A program made the translations under genes and the position numbers. A stretch of DNA of 6,676 bases from 73-13 sp035556075 (GTDB lineage: Bacteria; Actinomycetota; Actinomycetes; Actinomycetales; Microbacteriaceae), in contig DATMFQ010000043.1 in the NCBI GenBank assembly GCA_035556075.1, positions 1 to 6,676 of the forward strand, written 5' to 3'. Numbering within the stretch: the first letter of the stretch is position 1; each line of letters begins with the position of its first letter. Below, piece after piece: positions 4,047 to 6,676 of this stretch. The notes beneath the pieces were generated by a model. It was not told where the DNA came from. It did not search any database and saw only the letters and a program-made list of their open reading frames with translations.

Positions 4047-6676
4047 TGGGCTTCACCAATCCGGCGATGCGCTGGGACGACCTCGTCGGCACCCTCGAGG
4101 GCCGACCGTCCCGCGGGGCGCAGCGCCCGCTCGACGCCCCCCGCAGCGCCCGCCGCGCGCCCGCCCCACCACCGCCCGTCCGCCGCCCGGAGGGGGCGAC
4201 GCCGTATGCGGAGCTGCACGCGCATTCCTCCTTCTCCTTCCTCGATGGCGCCTCCGGGCCCGCCGAGCTCGTCGCGGAGGCGGAGCGGCTCGGGCTCACC
4301 GCCCTCGCGCTCACCGATCACGACGGGTACTACGGGATCGTGCGCTTCGCCGAGGCGGCCGAGCGCACCGGTGTGGCGACGGTCTTCGGCGCGGAGCTGT
4401 CGATCGGCGACCTCCTCCAGCAGGAATGCGCGAGCTCACCGCCCACGCCGCGGCCCGGCCGCGAGACGGGCGCGGGTGCCGAGGCCCGGACGGGCGCGGC
4501 CGACCCCGGGGGCGACCACCTGCTCCTCCTCGCGCGCGGACCCGAGGGCTACCACCGGCTGTCGCGGGCGATCACCGCCGCGCAGCTCCGCAGCGGTGAG
4601 AAGGGTCGGCCCGCCTACGACCTCGAGGAGCTCGCCGCTGCCCGGGGGCACCTCGTCGCGCTCACCGGGTGTCGCAAGGGGACCGTGCGGCGCGCGCTCG
4701 CCGCAGCAGGCCCCGCGGCGGCAAGCGCCGCGCTCGGGCGACTCGTCGACGTCTTCGGCCGTGACGGGGTCGTCGTCGAGCTCACCGACCACGGCGACCC
4801 CCGCGACACGAGCCGCAACGACCTGCTCGCCGCCCTCGCGCGCGAGCACCGGCTGCCGATCCTCGCGACGAACGCCGCCCACTACGCCCGGCCGGAGGAG
4901 GCCCGCCTCGCGGAGGCGATCGCGGCGGTGCGGGCCGGGCGCTCCCTCGACGAGCTCGACGGCTGGCTACCCGCCCACGACGGCGCGCACCTGCGCTCCG
5001 GCGCGGAGATGACCGCGCGCTTCCGCCGCTACCCCGGTGCGGTCGCGCACAGCGTCACGCTCGCCGCAGAGCTCGCCTTCCCGCTGCGCCTCGCGAAGCC
5101 CGCGCTGCCGCGGTGGGACGTCCCGGACGGGTCCACCCCGATGCGCCTGCTGCGCGAGCTCGTCTGGGCCGCCGTCCCGGAGCGCTACCCGGACGGGCTC
5201 GACGCGGCGGGGCGGCAGCGGGTCGCGCACGAGCTCGACGTCATCGAGGCGAAGGACTTCCCCGGCTACTTCCTCATCGTCCACGACCTCGTCCGGGAGG
5301 CCCGGCGCCTCGGCATCCTCTGCCAGGGCCGCGGCAGCGCGGCGGCGAGCGCCGTGTGCTACCTGCTCGGCATCACCGCGGTCGACGCGATCCGCTACGA
5401 GCTGCCCTTCGAGCGCTTCCTCTCCTCGATCCGCGACGAGGAGCCCGACATCGATGTCGACTTCGACTCGGAGCGCCGTGAGGAGATCATCCAGTACGTC
5501 TACCGGACGTATGGTCGTGCGCGGGCGGCGCAGGTGTGCAACGTCATCCAGTACCGGCCGAAGCACGCGGTGCGCGACATGGCCCGGGCCCTCGGCTACT
5601 CGCCCGGACAGCAGGACGCCTTCGCGAAGGAGGTCGACCGCTACGGCACCGTCGAGGCGGACAGCGGCATCCCGCCCCGGGTCGCCGAGTACGCGAACGC
5701 CCTCCTCAAGGCCCCCCGGCATCTCGGCATCCACTCGGGCGGGATGGTGCTCACCGAGCGTCCCGTCGGCGAGGTCGTGCCGATCGAGCACGCGCGGATG
5801 GACGGCCGCACCGTCATTCAGTGGGACAAGGACGACGCCGCGACGATGGGGCTCGTGAAGTTCGACCTGCTCGGGCTCGGGATGCTCGCGGCGCTGCAGC
5901 GCGCATTCCTCACGATCGAGGCCGCCACCGGGGAGACGTGGACGCTCGCGACGATCCCGAAGGAGGAGCCCGGCGTCTACGACGCGCTGTGCCGGGCGGA
6001 CTCGATCGGGGTCTTCCAGGTCGAGTCGCGCGCCCAGATGGGTCTGCTGCCGCGGCTGCAGCCCCGCGCGTTCTACGACCTCGCGATCCAGATCGCGCTC
6101 ATCCGGCCGGGGCCCATCCAGGGCGGCGCGGTGCACCCCTTCGTGCGGCGCAAGCTCGGGCGGGAGCCGGTGACGTACGCGCACCCGAAGCTCAAGCCCG
6201 CGCTCGAGCGGACCCTCGGCGTGCCGGTCTTTCAGGAGCAGCTCATGCAGATGGCCGTCGCGATCGGCGACTGCTCCGCGGAGGACGCCGACCTGCTGCG
6301 GCGGGCGATGGGCTCCAAGCGCGGGGTCGAGCGCATCGAGTCGGTGCGGGAGCGCCTGTACGCGGGGATGGCCGGCAATGGCCTGACGGGCGAGGCCGCT
6401 GACGCGATCTATCGGCAGATCCTCGCCTTCGCCGATTTCGGCTTCGCGGAGAGCCACTCGCTGTCCTTCGCGCTGCTCGTGTACGCGAGCTCCTGGCTCA
6501 AGCTCCACTATCCCGCCGCATTCCTCGCGGGCCTCCTCGACTCCCAGCCGATGGGCTTCTACTCACCGGCGACGCTCGTCGCGGACGCGAGGCGGCACGG
6601 CGTCGAGGTTCGCCGCCCGGACCTGCACGCCTCCGGCGTCGGCACCCTCCTCGAGCCGCTCGCCGACGCCACCCCG
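4046..6676 (+). CDS. dnaE2: Error-prone DNA polymerase DnaE2 (C-family alpha subunit), C-terminus beyond window
   Basis: DnaE2 is the polymerase that does damage-induced mutagenic synthesis. The window holds 877 residues of a protein usually a little over 1,000 long. The N-terminus MGFTNPAMRWDDL fits actinobacterial DnaE2, and residues 20-50 are a Pro/Arg-rich linker. The PHP domain (about 53-285) has HAHSSFSFLDG (58-68), TDHDGYYG (90-97), FGAE (114-117) and TNAAHY (275-280). The polymerase core has QGRGSAAASAVCYLLGIT (427-444), the catalytic PDIDVDFD (467-474; D470 and D472 act as the metal ligands) and KFDLLGLGML (605-614; third Asp D607). Template/fingers blocks are YRPKHAVRDMARALGYS (503-519), GIHSGGMVL (561-569), GVFQVESRAQM (655-665) and ALIRPGPIQGG (684-694). 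DFGFAESHS (797-805) begins the tandem HhH region. All catalytic acids are present, so it should be active. ATG 4046 overlaps the imuB stop (TGATG); GGAGGG at 4028-4033 is a rather distant ribosome site. A possible Met8 start is less likely given the family N-terminus. Confidence 0.97.
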   Translation, partial: MGFTNPAMRWDDLVGTLEGRPSRGAQRPLDAPRSARRAPAPPPPVRRPEGATPYAELHAHSSFSFLDGASGPAELVAEAERLGLTALALTDHDGYYGIVRFAEAAERTGVATVFGAELSIGDLLQQECASSPPTPRPGRETGAGAEARTGAADPGGDHLLLLARGPEGYHRLSRAITAAQLRSGEKGRPAYDLEELAAARGHLVALTGCRKGTVRRALAAAGPAAASAALGRLVDVFGRDGVVVELTDHGDPRDTSRNDLLAALAREHRLPILATNAAHYARPEEARLAEAIAAVRAGRSLDELDGWLPAHDGAHLRSGAEMTARFRRYPGAVAHSVTLAAELAFPLRLAKPALPRWDVPDGSTPMRLLRELVWAAVPERYPDGLDAAGRQRVAHELDVIEAKDFPGYFLIVHDLVREARRLGILCQGRGSAAASAVCYLLGITAVDAIRYELPFERFLSSIRDEEPDIDVDFDSERREEIIQYVYRTYGRARAAQVCNVIQYRPKHAVRDMARALGYSPGQQDAFAKEVDRYGTVEADSGIPPRVAEYANALLKAPRHLGIHSGGMVLTERPVGEVVPIEHARMDGRTVIQWDKDDAATMGLVKFDLLGLGMLAALQRAFLTIEAATGETWTLATIPKEEPGVYDALCRADSIGVFQVESRAQMGLLPRLQPRAFYDLAIQIALIRPGPIQGGAVHPFVRRKLGREPVTYAHPKLKPALERTLGVPVFQEQLMQMAVAIGDCSAEDADLLRRAMGSKRGVERIESVRERLYAGMAGNGLTGEAADAIYRQILAFADFGFAESHSLSFALLVYASSWLKLHYPAAFLAGLLDSQPMGFYSPATLVADARRHGVEVRRPDLHASGVGTLLEPLADATP

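Noticed and set aside
4967..6508. Open frame of 513 codons on the minus strand across dnaE2.
   Set aside because: It is a shadow of the high-GC coding strand. It is Arg/Asp/Gly/His/Leu-rich, matches no family I recognise, and the opposite frame is clearly DnaE2.
1..6676. Search by eye for CRISPR arrays, tRNAs, insertion-sequence ends, attachment sites or toxin-antitoxin genes.
   Set aside because: No spaced repeats, tRNA-like folds, terminal inverted repeats or other small gene pairs were seen; genes fill almost the whole window.

Overview
The window looks like chromosome from a high-GC actinobacterium, and Microbacteriaceae-like genera are a reasonable guess. The evidence is the very high GC of the right three quarters (two lines counted by hand gave about 82-83%), almost exclusive use of C- or G-ending codons, a perfect actinobacterial/Gram-positive LexA box, and the ImuA'/ImuB/DnaE2 proteins in their actinobacterial form. 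The genus cannot be fixed from the sequence alone.

Left part (1-1594, minus strand): hsdM, the DNA methyltransferase subunit of a type I restriction-modification system of the EcoR124I (type IC) kind. It runs off the left edge with only its last residues missing. HsdS and HsdR would be expected further left, outside the window. Just upstream of the GTG start of hsdM, a 21-codon ORF with a much better ribosome binding site ends in a stop that overlaps the GTG (TAGTG). It is a candidate leader peptide.

Middle (1595-1758): a 164-bp divergent intergenic region. It holds an SOS box (1733-1748) set between a plausible -35 and -10. The imuA start codon sits where transcription should begin, so the imuA message is probably leaderless. 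An imperfect inverted repeat abuts the -35. Only a weak hsdM promoter candidate can be seen.

Right part (1759-6676, plus strand): imuA - imuB - dnaE2, joined by two identical TGATG stop/start overlaps. The three proteins form the SOS-induced mutasome. DnaE2 is the error-prone C-family polymerase that does the synthesis. ImuB is a catalytically dead Y-family protein that bridges to the beta clamp. ImuA is a degenerate RecA-fold accessory protein. DnaE2 is cut by the right edge after 877 residues, with its catalytic core complete.

Taken together, a DNA-modification gene and a damage-inducible mutagenesis cassette diverge from one small control region. The mutasome itself is a known system. The less ordinary points are the LexA-clamped leaderless promoter, the hsdM leader ORF, and the shared divergent region.
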